A DNA stretch of 64,000 nt from Halolamina pelagica (GCF_900115675.1 NZ_FOXI01000003.1:258767-322766), one strand, 5' to 3'. Shown: positions 17,148 through 25,625, counted from the stretch's first letter. The notes: a model not told the origin generated them from the letters alone. Numbers and translations: made by a program.

Positions 17148-18784
17148 ACGTCACCTCCCTCGATCCGCTCCAGCGCGTCCAGCACGCCGCGGACCTTCTG
17201 TTCGGTCTCCTCGTACTCGCTTTCGGGGTCGCTGTCGGCGACGACGCCCGCGCCAGCGCGGACCCGAACCGCGTCCGGCTCGTCGCCGTCGCCGTGTTCG
17301 ACGGTCGCGGTCCGAATCACGATCGCCGTGTCGGCGTCGCCGGTCCACGAGAAGTAGCCGACGCCGCCGCCGTAGACGCCGCGCGGCTCGACTTCGAGCT
17401 CGTCGAGGAGCTCCATCGCCCGGACTTTCGGTGCGCCCGTGAGCGTCCCGGCGGGGAACGCCGCCCGCGTGGCGTCGAAGCCGTCGAAATCAGGCGCGAG
17501 CCGCCCGGTGACGGTCGACTCGATGTGCTGGACGTGGCTGTACTTGAGCACGTTCATGAACTCCTCGACGCGCACGCTGCCCTGCCGGGAGACTTGGCGC
17601 ACGTCGTTCCTGGCGAGGTCGACCAGCATCGTGTGCTCGGCGCGCTCCTTGTCGTCGGCCAGCAGTTCGCCCGCGAGGCGGCGGTCCTCGACGGGGCTGG
17701 CGCCGCGGGCGCAGGTGCCCGCGATGGGGTTCGAGACGACGCGTTCGCCCGTGACCGAGACCAGCGTCTCGGGACTGGCGCCGACGACCGAGCGGTCGCC
17801 GAAGGAGAGCAGGTACATGTACGGCGAGGGGTTCACCTCGCGCAGCGACTCGTAGAGCCCCAGCGCGTCGAGATCGCCCTCGATCTCGTGGCTGCGGGAG
17901 ACGACGCCCTGGTACACGTCGCCGTCGAGGACGTGCTCCTGCATCTCGGCGACGGCCCCCTCGTAGTCCTCGCGGGCGCCCGCACTCTCGCGCTCGCGAT
18001 CGAACCCGCCCGTCTCCGGCGGCGTCGCGGCCGCGAGGTCGGCGGTAACGGACTCGGCTTCGGCGACCAGTCGGTCGTAGACCGCACCGGCGTCGTCTGC
18101 TTCGGCGACGATCGGAGTGACCACCAGTTCCACGGTCCCCTCGCGGTCGTCGAACGCGAGCGTCCGGGTCGTGAGCACGAACTGCGCGTCCGGGACGACC
18201 GGGTCGGGCCGCTCGACACCCACTTCGGCGAGGTGGAGGTCGTAGACGGCGTCGTAGGCGAGGAAACCGACGAGGCCACCGTCGAGGCGCTGGCGGTCGC
18301 CCGCTTCGAAGCCGACGCGCTCGACCCCCGGGAGCGCGAGTCGCAGGCGGTCGAGCGTGTCCGGGTCGTCGAGTTCCGTGCCGCAGGCGCCCACCTCCTC
18401 GCCCGCTTCGGCGTCGATGTCGTCGAGGAAGCGCGCCGCGGGGCCGAACCTTTCGACTTCGGTTCGTTCGGGGTAGACCGAGACCAACGCCTCGGGGTCG
18501 TAGCCGACGAAGGAGAAGCGCGCGTGGCGGTCGGCCTCGCCGTCGCCGGCAGCCGGATCGCTGTGGCCGTCCGCGGGGGCGAACGCGCCCGCGGGGTCGC
18601 TGGAAGCCACTTTCTCGGCGCTCTCGAGCAGGAACGTGTGGTCGCTCCGCTCGGAGAGCGCGGCGTAGGCCGACAGGGGCTCGGTGTCCACGTCGAGCGT
18701 CGCCGTGAGCCGCGCGACTGCGGGTCCGTCGGCGTCGGCGAGGAGTCCCTCGAACTCGCTCCGGGAGTGGTCGAACGCCGGCAT
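17144..18784 (-). CDS. trpE: Anthranilate synthase component I
   Basis: 546 aa chorismate-utilising enzyme. The N-terminal regulatory half contains DHTFLLESAEKV and RFSFVGYDPEA; the LLES element normally contributes to the tryptophan feedback site. The C-terminal catalytic half has GDVYQGVVSRS, NPSPYMYLLSFGD, VVGASPETLV, PIAGTCARG, VDLARNDVRQV and AFPAGTLTGAPKVRAMELLDE, then GVYGGGVGYFSWTGD, all in canonical order. Start ATG (complement 18782-18784) overlaps the trpF stop by one base. Insertions rich in Asp/Glu before the catalytic half are typical halophilic additions. Confidence 0.95.
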   Translation of the reverse strand: MPAFDHSRSEFEGLLADADGPAVARLTATLDVDTEPLSAYAALSERSDHTFLLESAEKVASSDPAGAFAPADGHSDPAAGDGEADRHARFSFVGYDPEALVSVYPERTEVERFGPAARFLDDIDAEAGEEVGACGTELDDPDTLDRLRLALPGVERVGFEAGDRQRLDGGLVGFLAYDAVYDLHLAEVGVERPDPVVPDAQFVLTTRTLAFDDREGTVELVVTPIVAEADDAGAVYDRLVAEAESVTADLAAATPPETGGFDRERESAGAREDYEGAVAEMQEHVLDGDVYQGVVSRSHEIEGDLDALGLYESLREVNPSPYMYLLSFGDRSVVGASPETLVSVTGERVVSNPIAGTCARGASPVEDRRLAGELLADDKERAEHTMLVDLARNDVRQVSRQGSVRVEEFMNVLKYSHVQHIESTVTGRLAPDFDGFDATRAAFPAGTLTGAPKVRAMELLDELEVEPRGVYGGGVGYFSWTGDADTAIVIRTATVEHGDGDEPDAVRVRAGAGVVADSDPESEYEETEQKVRGVLDALERIEGGDV

Positions 18785-19440
18785 CAGGCAGTCCCCGTGT
18801 GGGCCGTCCGGGTGGCCTCCCGGACGAACGCGCGCAGGGCGTCGTGGTCCTTCCGCCCCGGTTCGTCGGCGCGCTCGACGCCGCTGGCCACGTCGACGGC
18901 GAAGGGCTCGACCGTCCCGACGGCCTCGTGGACGTTCCCGGGGGTCAGTCCCCCGGCGAGCACCAGCGGCGTCGAGAGTTCGTGGCGAAGTTCGCGGGTC
19001 GCGGCCCAGTCGTGGGTCTCGCCCGTGCCGCCGGCGCCCTCCTCGGTCAGCGAGTCGACGAGGAGTGCGTCGGCGACGCCGTCGAGGTCGCGGGCGCGCT
19101 CGGGTTCGTCGGCGCCGAGGGCGACGATCACGTCGACCCCCGCACGCTCGCGGATCGCTCGGACCTCGTCGGGGGCGAAATCGCCGTGGACCTGGAGCGC
19201 GTCCGTGTCGACGCGGGCAGCCACGTCGACGGCATCGTCGACGCTCTCGGGGATGGTGACGGCGACGGTCGTGACGAACGGCGGTACGCTCGTGGCCAGT
19301 TCGCGGGCGCGGTCGGGGGACACCTCTCTGGGGGTGTCGACGCCAACGTCCGTGATGAACCCCAGCGCGTCGGCGCCGGCGTCGACCGCGGCGTGAACGT
19401 CCGCCTCGGTTCCCAGCCCACAGAGCTTCGTCCGGACCAT
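18784..19440 (-). CDS. trpF: Phosphoribosylanthranilate isomerase
   Basis: 218 aa TIM-barrel enzyme converting phosphoribosylanthranilate to CdRP. It starts MVRTKLCGLGTEADVHAA (the catalytic Cys7 in KxCG), has DALGFITDV, LQVHGDF, the catalytic Asp region ADALLVDS and the phosphate-binding LAGGLTPGNV plus VDVASGVE near the end. All active-site blocks are present. Coupled on both sides by one-base overlaps to trpD (19440) and trpE (18784). Confidence 0.95.
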   Translation of the reverse strand: MVRTKLCGLGTEADVHAAVDAGADALGFITDVGVDTPREVSPDRARELATSVPPFVTTVAVTIPESVDDAVDVAARVDTDALQVHGDFAPDEVRAIRERAGVDVIVALGADEPERARDLDGVADALLVDSLTEEGAGGTGETHDWAATRELRHELSTPLVLAGGLTPGNVHEAVGTVEPFAVDVASGVERADEPGRKDHDALRAFVREATRTAHTGTA

Positions 19441-20450
19441 CACTCGGCCTCGACCCGCTCCCCACAGAGCGCGTCGAACTTCGCGGCGGCGTCGCCGCCG
19501 TCGATGGCCTGTGCGGCCCGCTCGACCCCGTCGCGGAGGTCGTCGGCGAGCCCGGCGACGTAGATGGCGGCGCCGGCGTTGGCGAGGATCACGTCGCGTT
19601 TGGGGCCGGTCACGTCGCCGGTGACGACCCCGCGGAGGTCCGCGGCGTTCTCCTCGGGCGTGCCGCCGGCGATGGCGTCGACGGGCGCGCTGTCGAGCCC
19701 GAGATCCTCGGGGGTGATCGTGTACTCGGTGACCTCCTCCCCCTCGACCTCCGCGACCGTGGTGGGCCCGTGGAGCGCAATCTCGTCCATCCCGTCGCCG
19801 TGGACGACCAGCGCGTGGTCGACGGGCATGTGGGTCAGCGCGTTCGCGATCAGCGGGACCAGCTCCTCGCTGTAGACGCCGAGCACCTGCGCGTCGGCGC
19901 CCGCGGGGTTGGTCAGCGGCCCGAGCACGTTGAAGATCGTCCGCATCCCGAGCTCCTTCCGCGGGCCGATGACGGCCTTCATCGCGGGGTGGAACACGGG
20001 CGCGAGCATGAAGCCGATGTCGTCGCGCTCGATCGCGGCCTCGACGGCCGGCGGTTCGGCCTCCACGTCGGCGCCCGCAACTTCGAGCACGTCGGCGCTC
20101 CCCGAGGAGGAGGAGACCGAGTAGTTGCCGTGCTTGGCGACGGCGACGCCCGCGCCGGCGGCGACGATGGCGCTGGTCGTCGAGACGTTGATCGTGCTGT
20201 AGTCGTCGCCGCCGGTGCCGCAGGTGTCGACGAGCGGCGCGCCGTCGGGGTCGATCGTGCGCGCGGCGTCGCGCATCCCCTGGGCGAAGCCGGCGATCTC
20301 GGCCTCCGTCTCGCCTTTGGCCCGGAGCGCGGACAGCAGCGCGCCGATCTGTGCCTCCGTCGCCTCCTCGAAGACCAGCGTCGCGGCCTCGCGGGCCTCG
20401 TCGACGCTCAGGTCCTCGCCGTCTGTCACGCGTCGGATGAGTTCCTGCAT
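19440..20450 (-). CDS. trpD: Anthranilate phosphoribosyltransferase
   Basis: 336 aa. It transfers phosphoribose from PRPP to anthranilate. Diagnostic blocks: DTCGTGGDDYSTINVSTTSA (PRPP site), VAKHGNYSVSSSSGSADVLE, FNVLGPLTNPAGA and the VVHGDGMDEI segment. First gene of the trpDFEG operon. The start ATG (20448-20450) is 36 codons shorter than... no longer start is credible because the 14 upstream in-frame residues (MYTIHPIRTFGSSP) correspond to promoter-like AT-rich DNA that contains the TGTACA boxes. Confidence 0.94.
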   Translation of the reverse strand: MQELIRRVTDGEDLSVDEAREAATLVFEEATEAQIGALLSALRAKGETEAEIAGFAQGMRDAARTIDPDGAPLVDTCGTGGDDYSTINVSTTSAIVAAGAGVAVAKHGNYSVSSSSGSADVLEVAGADVEAEPPAVEAAIERDDIGFMLAPVFHPAMKAVIGPRKELGMRTIFNVLGPLTNPAGADAQVLGVYSEELVPLIANALTHMPVDHALVVHGDGMDEIALHGPTTVAEVEGEEVTEYTITPEDLGLDSAPVDAIAGGTPEENAADLRGVVTGDVTGPKRDVILANAGAAIYVAGLADDLRDGVERAAQAIDGGDAAAKFDALCGERVEAE

Positions 20451-20465
20451 GGGTGAGGATCCGAA

Positions 20466-20505
20466 TGTACGGATTGGGTGTATAGTGTACAAATTTGTTC
20501 ATCGA
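20466..20505 (-). promoter_or_regulatory. Candidate TRP-box operator/promoter of trpDFEG
   Basis: Upstream of trpD the perfect palindrome TGTACA occurs at 20486-20491, a partial copy TGTACG at 20466-20471 (exactly 20 bp away), and TGTATA at 20479-20484. An imperfect palindrome around AACAAATTTGT follows (20489-20501). TGTACA is the half-site known as the TRP box for the methanogen regulator TrpY. Whether haloarchaea use a comparable protein here is inference. Confidence 0.45.
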
Positions 20506-20625
20506 CTTAAGGCTGTCGCGAGACGGCGACACACGGAAGCGGCGCTCAATCCCCCGCCGGAGCCGACTTTCGAAAGGTTCAACTAAGGCCGCGGGGTATC
20601 TTTGGTTGCGAGGTAAGCCCCGTCG

Positions 20626-20699
20626 GGTTGGTAGTCTAGTCCGGTTATGACACCTCCTTGACATGGAGGAGGCCGGCGGTTCAAATCCGCCCCAACCCA
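20626..20699 (+). tRNA. tRNA-Val (anticodon GAC)
   Basis: 74-nt cloverleaf: acceptor GGGTTGG/CCAACCC, discriminator A20699, D arm GTC...GAC, anticodon stem CCTCC/GGAGG with loop TTGACAT (anticodon GAC), T arm GGCGG TTCAAAT CCGCC. No encoded CCA. It marks the left edge of the accessory region; no second copy of its 3' end was found by eye within the window. Confidence 0.95.
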
Positions 20700-20957
20700 C
20701 TTCCTCAACGTTTCTAGCCCAAGTAGACGGTCGTATCGCCGTCCGTGGGTTTTCCCGAGAAGCCCGGTTTCAGTTCAGACGTTCGGGTCACGGTCTTGTC
20801 CGATGACGTCGCCGTGCCACGATTCGGCTACAAGTAGAAACTACTGGTGAGTGCCATACTTTGGGCGGATTTCGGCCCCTCCGATATTGACGAGAGTATT
20901 GTTCCCAACGGCGCTTCGGCAGTAGTTACTTGTTGATTGACAGTCTGGTGACGAATA
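20700..20957. other. Intergenic, no gene seen
   Basis: 258 bp, AT-richer than the core on the left. I see no coding pattern or tRNA-derived repeat. Base composition changes within the first ~100 bp after tRNA-Val. Confidence 0.5.
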
Positions 20958-21491
20958 GTGCCTTCCGAGGAAACCTCATCTTCAAGTCTTGAGCAGATTA
21001 GTGAAAACGCCGAGTTTGTGGCTGACAGCGCCTTCCGGCTACTCAGACTTGACATGGTTCTTATTGGAATATACATCACCGCCGGTGGGTTCATCACCAG
21101 CCTTAACCCGAACTTCCAGCAAGAAATCTGGACGAGTCGGTACATGGCCGGTTGAGTCGTATTACTTCTCATGTCTGTTGTAGCCGGCTATCTCACATAC
21201 GAATCAGCGAGCCGGATTGCGGCTGTCAATATGTACGACGGCCCACAAGAGGTCTACCAGAGGTACAATAGCACCGGAAGGCTGGTCTTCAACCTTCGAT
21301 ATTCGGTATTGCTTGCCCTTCTATCAGGACTTGGCTTCGGGTTCGGAGTGCTTGACGGTGTTTCCCCTGAAGGTGTCCCCCTTAGCGAGGTATTGACGTT
21401 CGTCTACGCACTCATCGTACTGACGACGCTGCCTCTTGTCTCAGCACATTTCGGGCTGCGCATCTTTGAGCGGGTTCGGTCTTTTCCGTAG
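20958..21491 (+). pseudogene. Membrane protein interrupted by an in-frame TGA
   Basis: One continuous frame of 177 sense codons, starting at GTG 20958 and ending at 21491, is broken only by TGA at 21153-21155. Upstream: MPSEETSSSSLEQISENAEF, then a hydrophobic segment MVLIGIYITAGGFI and ...SRYMAG. Downstream, five codons on, VVLLLMSVVAGYLTYES resumes in the same frame, followed by two more membrane segments (YSVLLALLSGLGFGFG, VLTFVYALIVLTTLPLV). A single TGG-to-TGA change would restore a four-helix membrane protein. The alternative is two separate short proteins with a re-start at ATG 21171. Family not recognised. Confidence 0.6.
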
Positions 21492-22245
21492 TTCCGACTA
21501 ACTCTAAGGTGTCTGTATCGGCGGCGGGATGAGGTCTTTCGGTGCCATGACTCGATGAGGCCGGCAGTTAGTACACCAGCCGACCGGGTTTCAGTATTAG
21601 TTGGTAACCCGGCTCGCGAGTTTGCCGGGATTTGGCTGGGAGTAGTCGACCTACACCCGGGTTTCGAGGTCGGAGCCTGCGGCGATGTACCCACACGGCC
21701 GAACCCGACGCGCGTGGATACGGGCGAGCGCGTTCGAGAATGGCCCACCGGACAGCCGGCTCTCGAACCCAGTTGTCCGGGCGACCCGGGACGCAATTCC
21801 GTCTATCCGTTTCCTGGGGAACGGGTGACCAACAGGAGTATTGTGCATTTGATGCAATGATGTTTTATCGCTCCAACGCGTAGCGTGATCCGTTCGATGA
21901 CAGAACCCGAGCGTGGTGAGGCGACCAGCGACCAAGACTTCCCCGGCAGGTCCAATGGAATTCGATTCCGTAACCCGCCCGAGACGTTGTCGGCGGAAGA
22001 ATCGCTCGTGCCGGTCGAATTTCGCGCTCGAGACGATCGTGGAGGCGGCCGAACGCATCAGGCGTCAGCGAGCACTCGATGCGGCCGAGTCCCCAGTCCA
22101 TGCCGTCCCCGCGGATTCCGGACGAGCCGTTGGCCGGACGTAACTACGAGCGAGCACGGTTCGAAAGCGAGACGGAAGGACACTCCTGACGAACCGACTC
22201 GCGTGACAGTGGACGACGAGTGGCGTGGTTCCGGAGGCACAACCC
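21492..22245. other. 754-bp gap with no convincing gene; possible decayed coding sequence
   Basis: Short overlapping frames occur on both strands, none with haloarchaeal amino-acid composition throughout. Two pieces look protein-like: a frame from ATG 21897 (MTEPERGEATSDQDF...) that turns Arg-rich after ~45 residues, and a second frame near 22020-22100 reading ALETIVEAAERIRRQRALDA. They could be halves of one frameshifted gene, but I cannot identify it. Confidence 0.35.
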
Positions 22246-22851
22246 GTGTCTGAGGAGGGAACGATCGACGTCGGGACAGTTACACGGGTGTGGTCCGTTG
22301 GCTGGCAGTGGCCCTGGGCCGCCATTCTCGTGGTAATGTTAGGCGGCAATTTCCTATTCGCGGCCGACCGGACTGTACTGGGAATCGGCGTGCTGGTCGC
22401 CGGTCTGGGAATAGCTGTCGCCGGGGTGCGGGCCGTGAACCGACACAGTGGGGATGCGTTCGCCGACGGAATCAGGAGCGTCCGTCGCGCCGTGGCGGAT
22501 GAACTCGACCTGGACGATACGTCCACTATACACCCGCTAGCGGTCGGTTCCGACTCCGTGGTCGGCTTCGACTGTTCGAAGCGCTACGACCTCGCCGTCG
22601 TGACCCTCGGTGAGTCGGCGCTGACAGTCCACCACGACGGTTCGATGAACCTGCTCAGCAGGACCTGGACGGTGGGGGACCAGACGGAGCGGATTCCGTA
22701 CGAAGACGTCAGGTCCGTCACGGAGGGGGACGGAACGCTCCGGATGGAACTCGTCGACGGGGAGACGAAGTCGCTTCCCGCGAGCAGTCGACCGGACGAC
22801 CTTTTGACGGCCCTCGGTCGCCGACTCGAAGGCACCGACGCCGCCGAATAG
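22246..22851 (+). CDS. Haloarchaeal membrane protein with PH-like C-terminal domain
   Basis: About 201 aa. A short N-terminus (GTG start, MSEEGTIDVGTVTRVW) is followed by two membrane segments (WPWAAILVVMLGGNFLFA and LGIGVLVAGLGIAVAGV). The cytoplasmic part reads RYDLAVVTLGESALTVHHDG, TERIPYEDVRSVTEGDGTLR and LPASSRPDDLLTALGRRL. The run of strands ending in a helix resembles bacterial PH-like domains. Function unknown. An in-frame GTG at 22225 would add seven residues. Composition is normal for the organism, unlike the flanking gaps. Confidence 0.6.
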   Translation: MSEEGTIDVGTVTRVWSVGWQWPWAAILVVMLGGNFLFAADRTVLGIGVLVAGLGIAVAGVRAVNRHSGDAFADGIRSVRRAVADELDLDDTSTIHPLAVGSDSVVGFDCSKRYDLAVVTLGESALTVHHDGSMNLLSRTWTVGDQTERIPYEDVRSVTEGDGTLRMELVDGETKSLPASSRPDDLLTALGRRLEGTDAAE

Positions 22852-23049
22852 GCGCGAGCGGTGACGCGTTCTCCGTGACAGACGTGAGCCGTCCGTGCCG
22901 ATTCGAGAGCGGAAGTCGATTGCCGGTTTGGGAAGCCAGCGAACGTAGCACAGCCTACGATGGCTTAGATATTTTCCCACGTTCGTACCCTTTTCTCGCT
23001 GACACTCACGTATTCGTTCAGCGGTTATTCCCATACAGGGGCGTTTCCA

Positions 23050-23160
23050 ATGTCCATTGGAGCGTTCGACGAAGAGGAGCACAAGCGGCGTGAGAAGGAG
23101 ATCAGTTCCGTCGCTGCCGACTCGTCTACAGCCAATCGACCTTCCTGCGTTCCCGTGCCT
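23050..23160 (+). pseudogene. N-terminal fragment resembling a DUF5786-type small protein
   Basis: From ATG 23050 the frame reads MSIGAFDEEEHKRREKEISS, very like the start of small haloarchaeal proteins of the DUF5786 type (MSMGAYDExEHERREK...). After about 30 residues it loses any similarity and runs antisense through the tail of the integrase. The family core is missing. I read it as a gene start truncated by the integrase-bearing DNA. Family name is from memory. Confidence 0.4.
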
Positions 23161-23711
23161 GCGCCCTCTCAGTCGCTTCACCGCGGTAATGGTTCGGAAA
23201 ACGTATCGAGATCGTTCCACCCGCCCCATCGAAGTGCGATCGTCTCGTCGACATCGGCGTTGGCCAGCTGCCCGGCCCATGTCCGCCGGAGACCGTGGAA
23301 CGTCAGATACCGCCAACGATCCTCGCCAGTTCCATCGACCAACTTTCCTCGAGCTGCCTCGATCCAGTTCCGAAGCGCTCGCGTCGAACGGTCGACGAGG
23401 ACCTCGCCGGCGTCGACGCCACCGAAACTCGCTGCGGCGTCGACGAGATCTGCGAGCGAATCAGGTATGGGAACCTCACGATACTTCTCGCCTTTCCCCT
23501 CGGGGACGACAAGCATTTGTCCCGCCTCACCACCGTCGACGACGTGATCGGGTGTGACTGCGACGATTTCGTGCCTCCGGAGCCCACACTCGGCGGCAAG
23601 TCGAAACGCGACCTTCCGCAGTGGGTCGTCGACGACCTCGAGCAGCGCATCGACCTCGTCACGACTCAGCCAGACCCGGCGGCCGTTCTGGTCCTTGTAC
23701 TCTTCGGTCAT
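23126..23711 (-). pseudogene. Tyrosine recombinase/integrase, frameshifted before the catalytic Tyr
   Basis: From ATG (complement 23709-23711) the protein starts MTEEYKDQNGRRVWLSRDEV, as in the short single-domain haloarchaeal phage-integrase family. It has the first catalytic Arg in AECGLRRHEIV (~41-51), the H-x-x-R box FHGLRRTWAGQLA and RWGGWNDLDTF. The read frame then ends SEPLPR-stop. Removing one C from GAACCATTACCGC (around 23186-23190) gives EHYRGEATERAQ...RRKVDWL-stop at 23126, which is the normal family ending and contains the nucleophilic Tyr. The gene is therefore one base from intact. As written the product lacks its nucleophile and is inactive. Confidence 0.85.
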
Positions 23712-23947
23712 CCTGGATAGCTTCCCCTTTGCCGACATCCCGGAAGAATCTCCGCCGAGAACGGTCGAAATTGACCCGGTTTTGGGGTGTCATCGGAGCT
23801 GATCGAGCGTTGAACTTCCGATTCTTCCCGGAAGCCGGTTGCGATGAGAAACCCCCACTTTTCCCAGCCTACAAGAGAATGAAACAGCCGCTAAGTGGGA
23901 TTGCGTACGTCTCAAAACCCCATGTGATTTAACCGCTTTCCCCCGCT

Positions 23948-24112
23948 ATGACCACTATGTCATCCCAGACAACGCTTGGATGGTCGCTTCTGTCATCAGG
24001 TATTGTGACAATTATCCTTACACTACTGCCCGGGGATGACCTTTGGTGGGGAATTGGCCTCTGTGTACTCGGTCTCACCGTCTTCTACAAGCGTCGTAAT
24101 CGAGGCTTCTAA
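23948..24112 (+). CDS. Small two-helix membrane protein (54 aa)
   Basis: Reads MTTMSSQTTLGWSLLSSGIV, then hydrophobic TIILTLLP, a GDDLWWG turn, a second hydrophobic stretch GIGLCVLGLTVFY and a basic end KRRNRGF. Two short membrane helices with a positive tail. Not recognised. It is below usual gene-caller length, and codon use is AT-richer than the core, as in the rest of this island. An internal ATG three codons in is also possible. Confidence 0.45.
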   Translation: MTTMSSQTTLGWSLLSSGIVTIILTLLPGDDLWWGIGLCVLGLTVFYKRRNRGF

Positions 24113-24137
24113 CGAGTCAGTTGAGAGTGTCATAGAA

Positions 24138-24368
24138 CTATTCACACGGTATAGTTTTCGGGCAACCTGTCTCGAATCTCCTGCTAAGTGGATCTGCGAA
24201 TTTATCACTCGATTTTAACTGGCCGCTCCCGCCGTTTCCCTTATCCTCGTTCTCGCCCCATTCGAGTTCGAACTCGATACTCAATTCACCGGGCCCTTCC
24301 GATGGTCCTTCGCGCTCGGCTTTGACCTCAAACGCTTCAGTTTGAGTTTCGTTCCCGTGGCCACTCAT
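24138..24368 (-). CDS. Truncated amphi-Trp-like small protein
   Basis: 76 aa. Residues ~12-45 (AFEVKAEREGPSEGPGELS then IEFELEWGE) match the C-terminal half of amphi-Trp domain proteins, a small haloarchaeal family with an amphipathic Trp-bearing strand. The N-terminal half of that domain is absent, replaced by a short MSGHGNETQTE leader, and the tail after SDKFADPL is unfamiliar. A TATA-like TTTATATTC (complement of 24385-24393) sits ~20 bp ahead of the ATG, so it may still be expressed. Function unknown. Confidence 0.5.
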   Translation of the reverse strand: MSGHGNETQTEAFEVKAEREGPSEGPGELSIEFELEWGENEDKGNGGSGQLKSSDKFADPLSRRFETGCPKTIPCE

Positions 24369-24438
24369 ATCAGGGAAACGGGGGAATATAAACTACTTAA
24401 CCATTCCCGCGGTCTCGAAAAATGGTGCCGTCCTTGGA

Positions 24439-25137
24439 TTAGTGCCCGTGGCCGAGCGCGCTGTTACACATCTCGTTGAGTTCCGTAATCTTCTCGCGGA
24501 CGCTGTCGGGCATGTCCTGTGGCGGCTCCTCAAGCGCTGGTTGCCCGTGGGCTTCCGGTTCACCGACGATGATGCTTCCGATCATCCCGACGGTTTCGTG
24601 GGGCGTACAGTAGTAGTGGTAGACCCCTTCAGTTTCGAAGGTGTGTTCGAACGTCGCGCCTTCCTCAGAGAGGATGCTGCTGTCCCAGGAGGCGGCGCCG
24701 TCGGGGACGAGCTGCGGTTGATCGTTGTCTGGGTGGTAGGCCGTTGCAGAGTGGCTCCCACTTTCGTTGTGGAAGGTCACCGTCCCGCCGACCTTGACTC
24801 GCGCCACGTGCGGGGTGAAGTGGTACGTCCCGTCCTTCGTGATCATGTCCACCTGTGCCGTTTCCGTCGGCTCACCGATCTCCTCCTCATGGTGGCTGTC
24901 ATCACCGTGACCCGCTTCTTCGTCGTTGTGTCCGCCCTCCGTTTCATCGTGCCCATCCGTCTCGCTGTGGCCCCCCTCCGTTTCGTCGTGGCTATCCGTC
25001 TCAGAGTGTGCCTCCGTCGCCGTGGGCTCCTCTTCAGTGTCCGCCTGGCTGGCCGAGCAGCCAGCCAGCCCAACGGCTGCCACGGTTCCAGTTATGCTGA
25101 GCAGGCGTCGCCGTGTGTGCAGGGAGTCGTTTGTCAT
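24439..25137 (-). CDS. Halocyanin-like type 1 copper lipoprotein
   Basis: 232 aa. Tat-like lipoprotein leader (HTRRRLLSITGT... LAGC, lipidated Cys27). Residues ~43-82 form a His/Glu/Asp-rich linker (repeats of HSETDGHDETEGG type). The cupredoxin domain (~95-192) has the copper ligands His135 (ATAYH), Cys177 and His180 (YYCTPH) and Met185 (VGM). A ~40-residue helical tail ends LGHGH. It would be anchored outside the membrane and carry electrons or bind copper. Divergent from a winged-helix gene with a 7-bp inverted repeat between them. ATG 25137 is preferred to an in-frame GTG four codons upstream. Confidence 0.88.
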   Translation of the reverse strand: MTNDSLHTRRRLLSITGTVAAVGLAGCSASQADTEEEPTATEAHSETDSHDETEGGHSETDGHDETEGGHNDEEAGHGDDSHHEEEIGEPTETAQVDMITKDGTYHFTPHVARVKVGGTVTFHNESGSHSATAYHPDNDQPQLVPDGAASWDSSILSEEGATFEHTFETEGVYHYYCTPHETVGMIGSIIVGEPEAHGQPALEEPPQDMPDSVREKITELNEMCNSALGHGH

Positions 25138-25193
25138 GTCATCAGTCACCTTCTAATTCAGGATAGGGGGGCAGGGAGAATGGGTGGATTGCT

Positions 25194-25214
25194 GTTTTGC
25201 ACGGGACGCAAAAC
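25194..25214. promoter_or_regulatory. Perfect inverted repeat between halocyanin and HTH genes
   Basis: GTTTTGC-ACGGGAC-GCAAAAC: two perfect 7-bp arms with a 7-bp spacer, centred midway in the divergent gap. A TATA-like CTTTAAGTA (25223-25231) follows it on the plus strand. It is a good candidate operator for the adjacent winged-helix protein, controlling both directions. Confidence 0.6.
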
Positions 25215-25267
25215 GGTCCCCTCTTTAAGTAGATTGGAGTAATCATCATCTATTGCGAGGAACCGCC

Positions 25268-25618
25268 GTGTCCAAAAACGACCGCTCTGACGAACTGTTA
25301 GAGCTTCTCGGTAAAGAACGAGTCCGGCAGATTCTGGCCGCGACGAGTGATAAATCCAGGTCAGCGAAGGAACTCAGCACGGAGTGCGATGTTGCTCTAT
25401 CGACCATTTATCGCCGAGTTGAGGACATGATTGCCAACGACTTGCTCGTTGAAGGGACACGGATCGAAGCAGATGGGAGCCACCACAGCGTCTACGAGGC
25501 GAACATCGACCATCTCGACGTAGATATCGACGATGGAACCATAGACGTCAGCATTCACGTGCGTGAGGACGCCGCTCAGCGGTTCTCACGCATCTGGAGC
25601 GACATCCGGGAGAGTTGA
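25268..25618 (+). CDS. ArsR-type winged-helix regulator
   Basis: 116 aa. MSKNDRSDELLELLGKERVR is followed by an HTH (KSRSAKELSTECDVALSTIYRRVEDM), a wing with SHHSVYEANIDHLDVDID and a short C-terminal helix; this is the common haloarchaeal helix-turn-helix type that precedes small DUF7521-like membrane genes. No Cys is present, so metal sensing through thiols is unlikely; two adjacent His in the wing (GSHHS) could matter. GTG 25268 is preferred over TTG 25253. Followed by the membrane-protein pair with a 7-bp gap. Confidence 0.82.
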   Translation: MSKNDRSDELLELLGKERVRQILAATSDKSRSAKELSTECDVALSTIYRRVEDMIANDLLVEGTRIEADGSHHSVYEANIDHLDVDIDDGTIDVSIHVREDAAQRFSRIWSDIRES

Positions 25619-25625
25619 TTCAACC

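Noticed and set aside
17294-19396. 700-codon plus-strand frame opposite trpE/trpF
   Set aside because: Shadow of the trp genes; no start signal or family features.
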